Origin: Paramicrosporidium saccamoebae
Taxonomy: Eukaryota; Rozellomycota
Direction: 5' to 3'
DNA length: 64,000 bases
NCBI GenBank assembly: GCA_002794465.1
Contig: MTSL01000186.1
Location: 435 to 64,434, forward strand
The position numbers were made by a program, and so were the translations under genes. Every line of letters begins with the position of its first letter. Position 1 is the first letter of the stretch. The notes under the pieces were generated by a model. The model worked only from the letters and a program-made list of their open reading frames with translations, ran no database searches and was not told the DNA's origin. Below are positions 48,431-58,531 of the stretch, piece after piece.

Positions 48431-48581
48431 ATCTTTGCGCACGGGTAATCTCCACCAGTGACGTCCAGACGGAGGTGAGATGATTGCTAGTTGAAAACTA
48501 TACCAATACCCCGCGAGAGGTGGTCTCTGACTGCCAATCGCAATTTTTGCAACGTCGCCCTGAAAGGGACTAGCGGCGTCT
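48431..48581 (+). ncRNA. U4: U4 spliceosomal snRNA
   Basis: The 5' end ATCTTTGCGCACGGG matches the U4 stem II strand that pairs with U6 (yeast U4 has ATGCACGGG). The 5' stem-loop folds as a textbook kink-turn: CACC/GGTG stem, AGT bulge, tandem GA/GA pairs, then a CGT/ACG stem; this binds Snu13/15.5K. Next is TTGCTAGTTGAAAACT (stem I and the GCTxxTTGAAAA core), CAATACCCCGC, a central hairpin, and the Sm site AATTTTTG at 48542-48549. The 3' hairpin ACGTCGC/GCGGCGT with an inner CCCT/AGGG stem ends near 48581. It is about 150 nt, normal for U4. The TATA box is at -30. It is convergent with the sorting nexin gene. Confidence 0.95.
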
Positions 48582-48636
48582 ACAGTAGTAACAAAATCAA
48601 CTCTAACTAGAGGAGCAATTTTATTGTCTTGCCGTG

Positions 48637-51600
48637 CTAACCTACCGCGCGCTCGGAGAATATTAGTTTCAGAACAATGTCAATAATGGCAAAGACAAGT
48701 GTCTTGTTGAGCTCCTTGTGTTGGAGGGCGTGGAATATCCTGGTCATGCCACAAACCGCGTTGTACCTACCCGCCATGTTTTGCACAAAGTCAGGAGTGT
48801 GTTTTAGAAATATTGTGCGAGCGTCCACCATGGTTGCAAACTTTTGGTCTTCACTTCGAATAGGTGGTGGGGGCCGTTTTGAGATGAAAACACCGTCAGG
48901 ATACAACGCCTGTCGGGCCTCAGCCAGATAGAACAACACGGCTTCCTCACTTACAGCCTTGTTAATGCCTTCTGTTACAACCTTGTTAAGAGTGTCACCA
49001 TACGCCTGTTTCAAGAGCTGCTTAAAGACACCCAAGAGTTTTCTGCGCAACCATTGATTTGGTTCGCGGAGATCAAAAGTTTCAATAACAAAGGCAAAAA
49101 ATGTTTCAACGAGCATTTCAATCTCAACATCGCTCAGTTCAGTCACCAAGGTCACTTTTGATGAATTTTCCTCCGGCTGCAAGCTCTTTTTCCGTAATTT
49201 CTTTGGCGGCAACTCGACTGAAGGGATTCTTTTCAGAGACTCGGTGTCCGAGGCGGCAGTCCTAATAACTGGGTCTATGGCCCGCTGAGGAGAGCTTGTT
49301 CTTCTTCGTACTGGCGACTCTCGACGCTGACGGACGGGACTATTTGATGTGGATAGATCGGCCGCAGAGTGAAAGGTGAGAACTGGTAGAGCATCTGCTC
49401 CCGAGTCGGCCTGCCCAACGTCCACCGAGGTGTGTCGCTCCTTTGTTTCATAGAACTTGCTTCGTCGTTCATCAGTGGGGACACTGGAGCCTGATATCAG
49501 AAGAGTCGCAGATTTAAAGACGTCCTTGACCTTTTTCCCCACAATTGCCTCCATCACCTGTCCTGCTACAGATCGTTCCGATTCAAAGTCTCCATCCAAC
49601 GATACAAATTCTCGAAGAATATTACTTTGGCGCACAAATTCATCCGAAATGATCATCTGCAGGTATGTTTGCAGTCCCTCGTCTAGTCGTTCAACTGAGC
49701 TAAGCAGCCCCACTTCAGGAAACGGGATTTTGCCAATTTTGGGAAATTGCTTCTTTAGGAGGCTGTGCAGCTTGTGAAACTCGGTGTAACTTCTTGTCAC
49801 TAGCGAAAGTGTTGGACCCTCTTCATCGCCTGCTCGCAAAGTTGCCACTTTGACTTCAATATCAAATACAGGCTCAGATGCCATCACAGAACCCATGGTG
49901 GAGGACCACAAGGACGACAGCACATTTTCGCCGTCAGCAGGTTTTTGGTGAGTAAATGTCACAGTTACAGCGGCGTTCCTAAGATCCAACCATATTTCCT
50001 CTGTTTGGTTTTCAATACCTCTACTTTTCTCCTCCAACATTGCAAGGAGATTTTTCACATGAATCTCCAGTCCACGCTTTTCCTTCTTCAGAGATCGCAC
50101 CACTGAATCCGATGTGTTTCCAACATGTTCATACTTCTCCAACTGGTCTTCAATAAGAGAGAGCTTTTGTCGAGAAATGGAAATCTCGGTAGCAATTTTT
50201 TTCACATCTGATCCTGCATCGGGCATTTCAAATTCTTTGTAATCGTCCAAATGATCGAAAGAGTTTGTTCTGGAGCGACCTCCAGTGGATATGGCCTGTT
50301 GACGTTCTTGGGATACCTGATCTCCATAGACCCAGTTAGAGGGAACAGCGGAGCTGTCATGGCTGTAAATAGACATGCGATCATCATCCACGGTAAAATT
50401 CAGAGTCGCGAAACGGGCACGATCCATGAACCTACCAAACGCCTCACTAGACTTGAATTTGGGGAAATATACTTCTTCAAGAACGTTGGCAACCCACTTG
50501 TATGCTGGTACGTAGATATTTGGCCCGATGGGTCCGCCAGTGTAATGATTGCTTTCGTTGACTCTGTCGGATCTCATTACCCACTCTTGAAGCTCCTGCT
50601 GCATTCCTGGATCTAGGGGAATTCGATAGCGAGAGTTATCTGCAAAGTGTGTAGAGAATACATCGGCAGCGTCGTGCTTAATGGTCTTTAGTTGCTCCAA
50701 TTGACTAGGCGATAGAGACTCCTTCTGAAAGTAAATGTCAATCGCCGAGGGATCTTTGCTGTCAATGCCTAAAGACATTGCAGCAAACTGACGCAAGGCA
50801 TCAACGTTCATCATAAACTGGAGATATGGAGGAGCTTTAACGCTGTTGAGATATTCCAAAAGTTCCATAAAGAGCTCATTGTTCTGTAGGGCAGCATCCA
50901 AGCTTATCGTAGTTTCGGGTCCATCAGCCTGTCCCGCTGCATAGGGTAAAGAAATTGTGTCCAGGACCGGAGAGTCCTCTTCTCTGTAAGGATCGGACAA
51001 TTCGGGTTCCACTCTGAGCGCTTCATCATCAAAAGGATCCAGAGGTGGAGCTGGGCCAGGTGGCTTCACTCCACCAACTATGGTTGTGACATCAACCAGT
51101 ATCTCTGCCGGAATAGCAGCCCTATTGACCGGCTGATCCTCGGCGCCTGGCTTCAGTGCAAATTTGAGCCAAATCGGTTTGGGCACAAACGGTTCATCAA
51201 AATCGGGCACTAATTTTGCATAGCCAAGGGACTCGTCTTGGCTCATGTAGCTATACTGGCAGAGTTGAACATATATCTTCATATTGCCTCGGACGGCATT
51301 TGACAGCTTGCTAAATAATAAGCTTAACAGAACCAGACCTACAATCGAAAGACTTCATTCCAGAGCTGATTTGGATCCCTCACCCTCCGGGTTTTCACTC
51401 TGCGTCCACCAATGTGAATAACCAAGTACAGGCCGCCAGAAACTGCATTTATAGGCAGGTGTTTGCCTCTCAACACTAAATATTAGAAATTATGACGCGA
51501 TAGCACATTTTAAAATGACCATATTCCACCCAGCATCCACTTTTGGCATGGCCTCTTCAGGATCTTGCATATGCTTGACAATTTGTTCATTTATAAAGTC

Positions 51601-52542
51601 GGGATCTGCAATTCTGTCAATCAGCCCAGCCAGAGCATTTCCAGAAATAATTTCCTTCATCAGTGAATTCAAGAGGATGCTCCTCGATTCTTGCTTTGGG
51701 GCCAGCTTCTTCAGCAGCAGACCGGCGACCTGTCTCAGGTGCTCTAGTTCTTCACTGTAATTCTTGTGGTGAGTTCTACGACTTCGATGCGACATGATAA
51801 ATCGATCCAGAGGCAATTTGCTCGTCTCAAAGCGACGGTATTCTTCCATGTGGACAATTAGAGCATTTGTGATACCATAGATTAAGAGTGTGGTAGTGTC
51901 ATTATTTATGGCAGATCCAAATTTGATGAGACTCATTACGGCGGCATTGACCGTGGACCTTACGCAAGACTGAAACTCATTCTCCCCACTCTTGCAAAGG
52001 GGAACAAACCAAGGATTGACAATTTCTGTAATAATGTCATCTAGGAGTGCATCCAACTCTGCATCTATCCTTGGCGATATTGATAGGCTGAATGGACCGT
52101 GCCTGTCCACGTTGTCCGAATATTTCCGTGGAGACAATAGAGATTCCAAGAATGACTCCTCCTCGTGCCTTTTTGGCCTGACCATGGCTTCTGGGACAAA
52201 GTAAACATACCCTAGGATGACGCCAAAAAGAACTAGGCCGATATAAAGGCGGACACCAGGGAGCATGTAAAGAACCACGAGAAATGCACCAAGTACAGGT
52301 AGTGTGTAGGGATGATGCCGGATAGAGTCAGGCAGCAATGCTCGAGACCTTCCAAGTTTATATAAAGCATCAACCCGCTTTACCCAGACATTTAAAAAAG
52401 ATGCAGGCTGTAACAATTCAATGTCGGTGGCGGGAGTAACGGCCAGCTCTGCCAAAAGTTCGGCTTCCTCGCTCTCCTCCAGAATGGGTGAAGGACTACG
52501 ACTTTGTACAGATGAGTTCCTCCTTCTGACTTCCTTTTCCAT
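48637..52542 (-). CDS. Sorting nexin with TM, PXA, C2, RGS, PX and nexin-C domains (Mdm1/SNX13-like)
   Basis: Three exons, 52542-51507, 51475-51343 and 51310-48637 (introns 31 and 32 nt), 1280 residues. Two hydrophobic segments at 79-115 are followed by a PXA domain (about 150-340; DDIITEIVNPWFVPL, LPLDRFIMSH). The middle exon plus its neighbours gives a C2-like domain: KLLRGKHLPI, LYLVIHIGGRRVKTRRV, NQLWNEVFRFKL, MKIYVQLCQYS. RGS is at about 526-690, a coiled coil near 760-800, PX at about 855-980 (RSYTEFHKLHSLLKKQFPKI) and nexin-C at about 1140-1260. Without the two introns the halves look like separate genes. The family tethers ER to vacuole/endosome or lipid droplets. The C2 insertion between PXA and RGS is uncommon. 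Confidence 0.85.
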
Positions 52543-52785
52543 GGGTCGAGTGGAGATTGAGAGACGGAAGGGAAAGTTTCACAATTCGTATATAAACAGC
52601 CGAGACCGGTCCGTCCAATCAAACAAAGCTGAGCAAGTCTTGAGAATGACAGGGCTTGTGCCTGAGCCCCATTTCCAAATCAGCCACCCCAAGGTAAGAG
52701 GATATAGATTAGTAGTAATATACACATCTGGAGGAATGCGTTTATTATCCTCAAGAATGAGTTGTCCAATCAAATAGCATCGTCT

Positions 52786-53622
52786 ATGGCAAAGTATGTT
52801 TTAGAGCTCATTGCTTTGTTCGAGTTTGAGGGAAATCAGGGCCTTGTTCCGATTGCCCACTCCTCCTCGAACACTTCTTTGGATGATATACTGAGGCTGT
52901 CTCTCCCTGGAATGCTTCCTCGACCAGACACTCCCAATACTATTCAGTTTACGTATGTCTCAGTAACCGATATTCTTATCCTCACAGAAAACTTGATGAC
53001 AGAATTCTGATAACCTTTCCAGATTCAATTGAGAGCAAACACTATGCCAGAAATGTCTATTGCTATACACTGTTAATGTCATTAACAGAGGCGAATGCCG
53101 ATGGCTGTAGTCAAGCTGCCTTTGGTCGCGTTGCCAGAGGCATTCTGCGCAGGCTGTCGGTCGCAGAATCAGAAATCCAGTTCTTGAGTCGAGCGGAAAA
53201 TCAAAAAAGCCGCGTCCAGTCAATTTTAGATTCCATTCGTTCCCAGCTCGCTCAATCAAAAATGTGTGCAGTCTGTGTGGGTAGGCACTTGCGTTTTTCC
53301 TACAATGGTAGACGAGTCGACGGGATTAATGATGAACTTGAAATTGGAGGAGGCTGTACCAGCAGTGAATTTGGACGACATTACCGACGATTGTGTCCCA
53401 AAAATTGTTCGAGATGCCAATTCTTTGCAAGCACTTTTGGTCGATGAACTAGTCTACGAAGATGTCTTTGGACTAATTGACGGCCAAAGGACCCTGAGGC
53501 AGATTGCTACCACTGCACATGTCAACCTGGACTCTGTACGCAAGGCTATCTGCGATTTAATGTATTCTCACCACTGCCTGTTAAAGATTTTAGATCATAT
53601 GGGACAGTTGCCTGTTAGGTGA
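52786..53622 (+). CDS. NPR2: NPR2/NPRL2-like GATOR1 (SEACIT) subunit, C-terminally short
   Basis: Three exons, 52786-52952, 52988-53280 and 53312-53622 (introns 35 and 31 nt), 256 residues. MAKYVLELIALFEFEGNQG gives the first longin strand, and KLDDRILITFPDSIESKHYA, RNVYCYTLLMSL the conserved KYxRN region. VDESTGLMMNLKLEE and LIDGQRTLRQIATTAHVNLD, SVRKAICDLMY match the winged-helix-like part. NPRL2 with NPRL3 and DEPDC5 inhibits TORC1 when amino acids are scarce. The protein ends soon after this, so the usual C-terminal third is missing. NPRL3 is an alternative assignment, but the IDG-IA-VR pattern favours NPRL2. TATATAAA occurs at 52590, shared with the divergent nexin gene. Confidence 0.68.
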
Positions 53623-53664
53623 GAGGAAAGTTTGCTTAATATCAATTGACACACCTTTTTAATT

Positions 53665-53870
53665 TTCCTGGCCCCATTTTTAATGATAAATGGTGGATCA
53701 CATGGCAAGGGACCTCTTATTATCAACCAAGTCATACTTCTAGCCTTCCCGGCACCATTCTTGGTGACATGTGGTGGATCAGGTGGCAAGGAGACTCTTT
53801 TGCTACCAATTAAACCATACCTTTAGCTTTCCTGGATCCATTCTTGACGATAGGTGGTAACTAACCTAGT
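53665..53870 (+). repeat. ~82-bp tandem repeat, about 2.5 units
   Basis: TTCCTGGCCCCATTTTTAAT and GGTGGATCACATGGCAAGG at 53665 are echoed at 53746 (TTCCCGGCACCATTCTTGGT, GGTGGATCAGGTGGCAAGG) and 53829 (TTCCTGGATCCATTCTTGAC). The array follows the NPR2-like stop closely and may have displaced its original 3' end. Confidence 0.88.
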
Positions 53871-54053
53871 GCCTCACAAATCCAATATCTCAAATATATA
53901 ATAGCGGAGCAAATTCAAGGCTTGGAGTACAAACTCTTTAGTGGGGATTCCGATTCATTACGACGCTGTGGCGAGGAGCTTGATCCGCTATGACCCTTTT
54001 TAGTGAGGATTTTACTCCGTTATATATATATCCCTTTTATAGAAACCAGGTGT

Positions 54054-54190
54054 CGCGTAGTGGGGATAAATAGTATGGGCAGGAAGGGGGTCTGTTTACT
54101 GCTAATCCTATAATAGTATGGATCCACATCTNNNNNNNNNNTCAGCAAAGCGATCCACTATAGCACACAAATACCCAACTAATCAATCCT
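54054..54190 (-). repeat. Dispersed repeat, copy D, containing an assembly gap
   Basis: CGCGTAGTGGGGATAAATAG to GATCCACATC matches copy C. After ten Ns, ACAAATACCCAACTAATCAA TCCTCTACGTCACA is the reverse complement of copy A. Copy D is the only member outside the ankyrin array. The preceding 53871-54053 holds further TAGTGGGGATT/TAGTGAGGATT words and a TATATATATA tract, and no gene. Confidence 0.75.
54132..54141. other. Assembly gap (10 N)
   Basis: Ten undetermined bases inside repeat copy D. The true length is unknown; repeat collapse is likely. Confidence 0.99.
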
Positions 54191-54275
54191 CTACGTCACA
54201 CTGGGGGATTCCAACAGAGGATCTTATTACTAACCTCACATTTACAAATAAACCAAATGAAACGACTCATACTAG

Positions 54276-55223
54276 TCAAAGCCCCATTTCGAGAATGTAA
54301 CGATCGGCAGATTGTCGCCATGTATGCAGGATTTCTGTAATTTGATTTCCAATATGCTTCAAGGCACCATCAGAGGAGAGCTCGCTCCGCCTAGTTGCCA
54401 ACCGTAGGACCTTGCCGATTTTCGTGTTTTTAATGTTCTCGATTGTGACTTTGTCTTTAGCTAGAACCTCTAATATTTTTTCGGCAATTGGAATCTCCAC
54501 TTCCTGAGCAAATTAGCGAAAGCTGTCACTTTACCTTTAGATGCTCGCGGAGAAGTATTTTCTGAAGCTTGACTCTGCAATACAACACATGATCACGCGT
54601 AGCCAGCCCTTGGCCATCTTCATGCTGCACTCTTCTTGGACATTTCAGAACCTTTATCGCACTAGATTTAGTCTCCTTTTCTGCAAGTGGTTTTTTTGGC
54701 GGTCGTCCTCTTTTCCTTTTGATGATTGCTACAAAGGGTCAGTGACGCATGCATAACAGTACGACTATCGCTGCTATCCAGAACGGTGCTGGGGGAATCA
54801 ACAACCTCCCTTGGCATTATCTCAAATCGGCGATACTTTTCTGGGTCACGGGCTTCGACTAAAGCGTTTCTAAAACGAGTAGCTGTGCTTTTTCCGCTAA
54901 AGAGCTCCCAATTGGATTCGAATGGCCGGAGCGCGTCAACTGGTACTAGTGAGCTAATTTTCATGTGACATAATATAAATAGGATACTAGTCATGCGAGC
55001 CAAAAAAGTAAACGGGGATAACACTTCCCGGTTTATATTGTGTCCTGGCAATGTGCGCAAGCTCTTTGGGAGCGTCTTCTAGAGCTTTCACCTATCCATA
55101 TAAGTAGGTCCACTAAAGTACTCTTCCAGGCCACCAAGGATATCCACGAAGTTTGGCCCATATTATAGTTTCTGCTTTCGTTATCTCGCCGATGGTATCA
55201 GCCGAAATTGATGGGTCGCTCAT
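54276..55223 (-). CDS. PWWP, AT-hook and IBD-like chromatin protein (LEDGF/HDGF type)
   Basis: Five exons: 55223-55122, 55091-54988, 54953-54763, 54728-54535 and 54503-54276, introns 30, 34, 34 and 31 nt; 272 residues. The PWWP domain is at 20-95: IIWAKLRGYPWWPGR, joined to VKALEDAP, VIPVYFFGSHDYSLVPVDAL, then RPFESNWELF. An AT-hook (KRKRGRPPKKP, near 135-145) follows. The C-terminal 85 residues form a helical bundle with RVKLQKILLREHL, AEKILEVLAKDKVTIENIKN and TKIGKVLRLA, like the LEDGF integrase-binding/TFIIS-N-like domain. Such proteins read H3K36 methylation and recruit partners to transcribed genes. The combination in a small protein is clear; the IBD call is weaker than the PWWP. Confidence 0.8.
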
Positions 55224-55611
55224 TGAGGTGGCCTATGAAAATTGGCCGGGGAATTCCCGCCCTACCGCTGTACTAAATATACCATGATAGGGCAGGGATA
55301 TTCTCTAAAGTCTCTATGTAGAGGTTTTGTATGATCCGCCGAATGCATTTGCGTACATAGTCTCCACTCCAACGCTGCTTCATAGAGTAAATCGACAGGC
55401 ATGACGGATGCACAACTGCGAATCCACAGGCACTTGTTTACACAATACCAACTTCAGCCATCTCGTATGAATCATCCACCTCGATTCATACTAGAGACAT
55501 GGGCGTGGTAGCTCTGTTGATGCCACTAGTACTGTGACGCCCGGCCGGTGCTATACAACATACGACCAGGGTTGGTAGTTTTTTGTCTTTGACACTTACA
55601 ATAGTGACGCC
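55224..55611. other. Divergent spacer of 388 bp with two strong hairpins
   Basis: Between the LEDGF-like and RPL30 genes. GTATGAAT/ATTCATAC (within 55461-55496) forms an 8-bp perfect stem with an 11-nt loop. GGGCGT/ACGCCC (55501-55542) closes a second structure with an inner GTGG/CCAC. These could be part of a structured RNA or a regulatory palindrome. No known ncRNA consensus was recognised. Confidence 0.45.
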
Positions 55612-56026
55612 ATGGCCCCTCAGGGTAAGAAGAACGTACCATCCATCCCGCTTTCTCATCCGTATAGAAAAAGTCTACCGAGTCCATCAACTCGCGCCTT
55701 GCTCTCGTCATGAAGAGCGGAAAGTACAACCTTGGTGTCAAGTCGACCCTGAAGACTCTCCGTTCTGGAAAGGGTACTGTTGTGTCGTATAGCTTGGTTC
55801 TAATAGTGTAGCCAAGCTTGTCATTATCGCTGCCAACTGCCCTCCCCTTCGTCGCTCAGAAATTGAGTACTACGCCATGCTGGGACGCACTGCTGTCCAT
55901 CATTACACGGGCAATAATATTGACTTGGGTACCGCTTGCGGTAAGTACTTCCGTGTTGGTGTCTTGAGCATCACCGATGCTGGTGACTCTGACATCACTC
56001 AGGAGATGGGTATTACCGAGGCCTGA
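55612..56026 (+). CDS. RPL30: 60S ribosomal protein L30 (eL30)
   Basis: Three exons, 55612-55635, 55668-55773 and 55812-56026 (introns 32 and 38 nt), 114 residues. [80 protein letters not shown] and [14 protein letters not shown] match eL30 throughout. It binds a kink-turn in 25S rRNA. Both introns lie in the 5' half of the gene. In yeast L30 represses splicing of its own transcript through a kink-turn RNA at the first intron; no such element is obvious in the 32-nt first intron here. AATAAA is at 56076. Confidence 0.97.
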
Positions 56027-56075
56027 GCGCTAGAGTGCGTGTCCACAAAGTTTACATCATCTGTCCGTCTGTTCC

Positions 56076-56081
56076 AATAAA
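56076..56081 (+). terminator. Poly(A) signal of RPL30
   Basis: AATAAA 50 bases after the RPL30 stop and 35 bases before the convergent mS35 gene ends. Confidence 0.6.
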
Positions 56082-56115
56082 AATCTTATTGAGAGACTCG
56101 GCCAACGTTCAGTTG

Positions 56116-56121
56116 TTTATT
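56116..56121 (-). terminator. Poly(A) signal overlapping the mS35 stop codon
   Basis: Minus strand CAA TAA A: the stop codon lies inside AATAAA. Confidence 0.6.
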
Positions 56122-56794
56122 GGGCGGCCTGCCTTATTTTTGGGAGCCATTGTTTCGGGAAGCTTAATCCAGCCTTTGGTCTTCGCTTCAGCGGCTTTAG
56201 TGTATCCGTATCAGTTGAAGCTAATAGAGTCTTGGCACGAACAGTTTTGCATTCATCTACCAAATCCTTTAGAATCTCCAAGGCACGTTTCCGATTTTGT
56301 GCTTGGAATGGAAAATCATTCACGACAAAGGAGACGGAATCTGTTCGTTCGCTGTATCGGTCCTCCGACAACAACATTCGCAGCACTTGGCTTTCATCCG
56401 CAGTCAATCCGAGACTCTTGATGCGGACTCTAATGGTGACAGCTGCAGTAGTAGGATCGAATTGACGCTCGCATCCAGGCTCACCGGCAACGTATCTTGT
56501 CGTGATTCTAGCCGACTCTTTTGCATGAATGTTGGTGGGGAAGGACTTTGCAAAACCTTTCACGTTAGTACTTTATAAGGGTGTACTTTGAAGTTCTTCA
56601 TGGTCTAATTTGTGCTGAGTTTGGAGACGCATTAAATGGAATAGCTGTAGCCGACTGGCAATGCCTCCTGGGTTTTTGTATATCACATCTCCTGCTGCCG
56701 GTGTCTCCCCAACGTCACCTGATGGACGTATGGAATATAAACGCAGCCCGTATGAAGGGCAAAAGCATGAGCTTTTAACAAAGAGGCGATTCAT
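56117..56794 (-). CDS. RSM24: Mitochondrial ribosomal protein mS35 (Rsm24)
   Basis: Two exons, 56794-56587 and 56556-56117 (intron 30 nt), 215 residues. The ATG at 56794 begins a basic, Ser/Cys-rich presequence (MNRLFVKSSCFCPSYGLRLY). The core reads FDPTTAAVTIRVRIKSLGLT, ADESQVLRMLLSEDRYSERT, VSFVVNDFPFQAQNRKRALE and LVDECK, the mS35 pattern of a strand followed by R-Y, a strand, FP and N-x-x-x-A. It is a small-subunit mitoribosomal protein near the mRNA path. It is convergent with RPL30. Confidence 0.85.
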
Positions 56795-57292
56795 AAGCCC
56801 GAGAGTATACCTACGGCCCAGGGATGAAGGGCCGTTGTCGTAAATGTAAAAGGTATTGACGATTGTTATAACCACTGATTAGCTATAGATTTTCAGCAGA
56901 GGTTTTAATTTGTGGATACTGAAGGATCTTGCCGTGTACTGGAGCGTACTGAGGAGTAACGAGGAGAATCACCATGGGCACACTTTTTTGTTGGGCAGGA
57001 GGAAATTTGCTGACTCGTAGTTTGTGGGCTCGTACACATAGTACTAATTTGTGAACAGATCGAGTCACCACGTTACACATTTCCACCAAACCTCATACCA
57101 ATCATTTCATCATCTTACGGAAAGAGTCCTTTCCGCGCGATGCTTTGTCCATCTAATAAATCGGTTCAAGCAAACGGCATATTTTGCTTCAGAAAATACG
57201 TTTCCTAAAGATCACGTTTCATGTCCCAATACTTGCTCATATTTCGAGCATACAAAATGGCATGACCAGGGTTTAGAACTTGAATTTCCAAG
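56795..57292. other. Spacer of 498 bp with a possible small gene on the minus strand
   Basis: Separates mS35 (minus) from BRX1 (plus). An open frame on the minus strand (57089-56883) ends YAPVHGKILQYPQIKTSAEN. A spliced reading with two 35-nt introns (GTGT donors) would give a ~47-residue protein sharing that end, starting at the ATG near 57096. Neither form matches a family I know. Otherwise nothing is recognised. Confidence 0.25.
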
Positions 57293-58262
57293 ATGGGGAT
57301 GCTGAAACGCCGTCTTAAGCAGCAGGAAGATGGTGAAGACCACATCGAAGACAACGAAATGTTTGAGGGAGAAGTGTTTGACGAGTCTTCCACTAGTGAG
57401 GAAGAAGATGCCGAATTTTCTGAGCAGGATACACCTACGGAAGAGTGTAGGCCCAACAAGAAAAAAGTCATGATTCTGGCCTCTCGTGGGGTGAACGCTA
57501 GACAGCGCCATCTGCTTGATGACTTGTGCTCTCTTATGCCTCATGCCAAAAAAGGCAAGCATTCTTTTCATAATTTTTCATTTCTTAGAGGGAAAATTTG
57601 ACACAAAACGCGACTTGTTCGCCTTGAATGAGCTGGCAGAGCTCAATAGCTGTGATCACGTTTTGTTTTTCGAGTCGCGTAAGCCACAAGAGCTCTTTGT
57701 CTGGGCCTCCAAGAGCCCAAGTGGACCAAGCGTACGCTTCCACGTCCAGAACATTCATACACTGGAGGAGCTGCATCTGACGGGAAACTGTATGAAAGGA
57801 TCCCGTCCCATTCTTACATTTGATCCACATTTTGACGAGACAAGCCACGGTCAGACAATTAAAGACCTGTTAAGTGCAGTCTTTGGCACCCCGAAGGATC
57901 ACCGGAAGACGCGTCCTTTTGTAGACAGAGTCATGCATTTTGGCTGGGCTGACGATCGTGTCTGGATCCGTAATTATCAAATCAAAGAGGGATCCTCTGT
58001 TGAAGAGAGCGTTGAAGGACTTTCTTTAGAGGAGATAGGCCCGAGACTGGTCATGCATCCCATTAGAATTCTCGATGGAAGCTTTGTGGGGCGAACGAGT
58101 TGGCAGAATACCAACTATGTTCCCGCCGGGGCCGTTCGTGCCCAAGCTCGCATGGGAATGGCACTGAAGCACAAGCAGCGCAGCAGAAATCAAGAAGCTA
58201 CTGCCTTCCGCAAGAAGAGTGCTGTTCTTCCCGACAATGAATTAGATCATGTCTTTGATTAA
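57293..58262 (+). CDS. BRX1: Ribosome biogenesis protein BRX1
   Basis: Two exons, 57293-57554 and 57589-58262, 311 residues. An acidic N terminus (about 10-50) precedes the Brix domain: KVMILASRGVNARQRHLLDD, LCSLMPHAKK joined to EGKFDTKRDLFALNELAELN, LFFESRKPQELFVWASKSPS and GPSVRFHVQNIHTLEELHLT. It ends with GNCMKGSRPIL, VWIRNYQI and the basic tail. BRX1 acts in early 60S assembly with Ebp2. The 34-nt intron starts with GCAAGC, a GC-AG intron; any GT donor nearby would delete or disrupt the conserved LMPHAKK. ATG 57299 is an alternative start. AATAAA overlaps the stop. Confidence 0.94.
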
Positions 58263-58266
58263 TAAA
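58261..58266 (+). terminator. Poly(A) signal overlapping the BRX1 stop codon
   Basis: TAATAAA at 58260-58266: the stop and AATAAA share two bases. Confidence 0.6.
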
Positions 58267-58531
58267 GCAACGAATGCGAGGGTTAGCATAAAAAGTCGTA
58301 TTAACGGAACATGGATCTGTAAGGTGGCAAAATGATTAGCCGGATGATATGTGGTGGGCCAAGCATGGAAAAAGAGACGGGAAGCGGAGAGATTGACACT
58401 CTACCTATGCTTATAACCTTCCTCACTACGCGACAAGCGGATATTATTTAGCAGAGCCTTTCTTACAATTCTCATGAGCATATCTACGGATCAACCAGCC
58501 CCAATAAAAGTCTGGACTTTACAATGAGAGT

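Noticed and set aside
48460..48600. Treating the AsnRS-nexin spacer as empty
   Set aside because: The kink-turn, Sm site and GCTAGTTGAAAA core identify U4 snRNA.
51490..51520. Two separate genes for the PXA and RGS-PX proteins
   Set aside because: The 31- and 32-nt introns restore a continuous frame with a C2-like middle, and no promoter or poly(A) signal lies between.
52646..52777. ATG with GTAAGA downstream as a possible first exon of the NPR2-like gene
   Set aside because: It would need an 84-nt intron, unlike all others, and the family start is already given by ATG 52786. The sequence is promoter-like.
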